Positions 4,416-5,231 of a stretch of 5,231 bases of DNA are shown piece by piece. The translations under genes were made by a program, and so were the position numbers. The number at the start of each line of letters is the position of its first letter. The first letter of the stretch is position 1. The notes beneath the pieces were generated by a model. That model was not told where the DNA came from. It made no database searches and saw only the letters and a program-made list of their open reading frames with translations. Source of the stretch: Candidatus Sigynarchaeota archaeon (GTDB lineage: Archaea > Asgardarchaeota > Jordarchaeia > Jordarchaeales > Jordarchaeaceae); NCBI GenBank assembly GCA_030587505.1, contig JAUQYY010000334.1, positions 1-5,231 on the forward strand. Direction: 5' to 3'.

Positions 4416-5204
4416 ATGAGCGGGAAAGAGCCGTGTCTGATTGAAAATCCACCCAGGATATTTAGGGTTGTCGAAAAACACTTGGTAAACGAGTATGAGC
4501 AGGTTTTGCTTGTTGTGGCGTTGACACTCAGCCGATACTATCGTCAAAGATTCTTCACCTATGAGGAAGCTCAACAAGTTATGGAGAGTGTGATTTCGGT
4601 GTGCGGTCTACCCGCCGGATACACAAAGGAAGATATAATGTCTGATGTTTTCCTGCTGGGTGAGGAGTGGAACGTCTTTTACCAGGAGGGTGGAATAAGG
4701 GGTGATTGCTTAGCTTGGGGAAACAGGTTGAATCTTCCAAGTCTTGGGGAGAGGTATGAGATACCCCGCATAATATCTCTGGGGGTGAGAAAGCTCGAAG
4801 AGGAACGTAGGCAGGAAACCTGGCAGGAATTGGTGAGGGAATATTTCTGGGAGATAGGCGCACTGTACGCCGAAAAGGTTCCCCTGGTTCTTCGGTACGC
4901 GGTTGAGAGGGGTGTGTGCGGCATGGTAAACGCCTCTTCTCTGGAGGAGGGCTGTTTGCGGGTTGGCCTCAATAACACGGGGGCTATAATCGCTGAGCTG
5001 AAGGGGGGCGGGATAATAAGTCCCTCTGTTCACTGTGGTGTATTTCTGAAGAAACCCGAAATCTTTGTAGCCAAGCACGAGGATAAGAAGCTAATGAGAG
5101 AATTCCTTGATGGTGCCCCGATCTACCAGTTGAACAAAGCCCTCGTAACTTGGTTTCCCGGTGGGAGCGTAACAAGCTTCAAAACTGGGCGGTGTTCTCC
5201 GTAA
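4416..5204 (+). CDS. Hypothetical protein of unrecognised family, possibly with a winged-helix-like C-terminal part
   Basis: I do not recognise this protein of 262 residues. It appears soluble: no signal peptide and no clear membrane span, although LLVVALTL (31-38) is locally hydrophobic. Residues 17-65 are predicted helical (RVVEKHLVNEYEQVLLVV, then EEAQQVMESVISV). The middle contains EEWNVFYQEGGIRGDCLAWGN (about 83-103). A charged helix LGVRKLEEERRQETWQELVREY (122-143) follows. The part NNTGAIIAELKGGGIISPSV (186-205), followed by KKPEIFVAK (212-220), looks like a helix and beta-wing, so a DNA-binding fold is possible but unproven. Six cysteines are scattered with no CxxC pair. Start choice is uncertain: ATG 4416 and TTG 4410 are in frame but lack a good ribosome site, while AGGAG (4385-4389) lies 5 nt before an in-frame CTG at 4395. 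The long open frame with even composition and ordinary codon use makes it a real gene. Confidence 0.75.
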   Translation: MSGKEPCLIENPPRIFRVVEKHLVNEYEQVLLVVALTLSRYYRQRFFTYEEAQQVMESVISVCGLPAGYTKEDIMSDVFLLGEEWNVFYQEGGIRGDCLAWGNRLNLPSLGERYEIPRIISLGVRKLEEERRQETWQELVREYFWEIGALYAEKVPLVLRYAVERGVCGMVNASSLEEGCLRVGLNNTGAIIAELKGGGIISPSVHCGVFLKKPEIFVAKHEDKKLMREFLDGAPIYQLNKALVTWFPGGSVTSFKTGRCSP

Positions 5205-5210
5205 CCCTCA

Positions 5211-5215
5211 TTTTT
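5211..5215 (+). terminator. Possible T-run terminator after the last gene
   Basis: TTTTT begins 7 nt after the TAA stop codon at 5202-5204. The run is short and no hairpin precedes it, which is acceptable for archaea but weak evidence. Confidence 0.25.
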
Positions 5216-5231
5216 AACGGCTCTGGATATT

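Noticed and set aside
4579..5175. Several minus-strand open frames antisense to the last gene
   Set aside because: Pro/Ser/Arg-rich shadow products. The plus-strand frame is longer and has more protein-like composition.

Overview
The window looks archaeal. It holds winged-helix regulators of the TrmB type, TATA-like boxes at the usual archaeal distance from start codons, T-run rather than hairpin terminators, a two-ACT-domain phosphoserine phosphatase and a compact zinc-bearing sirtuin. Strong Shine-Dalgarno sites combined with TTG starts and low-GC intergenic DNA would fit a TACK-type or similar uncultured archaeon, but the lineage is a guess. No mobile element, CRISPR array, tRNA or rRNA is visible.

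Layout. Positions 1-117 (minus) hold the first 39 codons of a gene running off the left edge, whose N-terminus looks like a signal peptide or membrane anchor. Positions 279-1037 (minus) encode an NAD-dependent Sir2 protein deacetylase with an intact active site and zinc site. Its upstream region (1038-1286) is rich in repeats: a 7-bp inverted repeat at the predicted transcription start, a 10-bp hairpin, a direct repeat and five copies of TTAGA/TCTAA. Positions 1287-2087 (minus) encode a full-length TrmB-family regulator. A 414-bp divergent spacer (2088-2501) separates it from serB (2502-3707, plus). That spacer carries promoters for both flanking genes and a perfect 14-bp palindrome. Next come a small single-domain winged-helix regulator (3906-4271, plus) with palindromes over its promoter, and an unrecognised protein of about 262 residues (4416-5204, plus).

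How the genes fit together. SerB catalyses the last step of serine synthesis and its ACT domains suggest allosteric control by an amino acid. The other recognisable products are regulatory: two DNA-binding proteins and a deacetylase that uses NAD. Each gene seems to have its own promoter, so this is a set of single-gene units rather than an operon. The TrmB protein is a natural candidate to control itself and possibly serB from the shared spacer. That link is inferred from position only.

I see no clear case for a wholly new multi-gene system. The items most worth following up are the unrecognised protein at the right end, the repeat-dense sir2 control region and the palindrome in the trmB/serB spacer.
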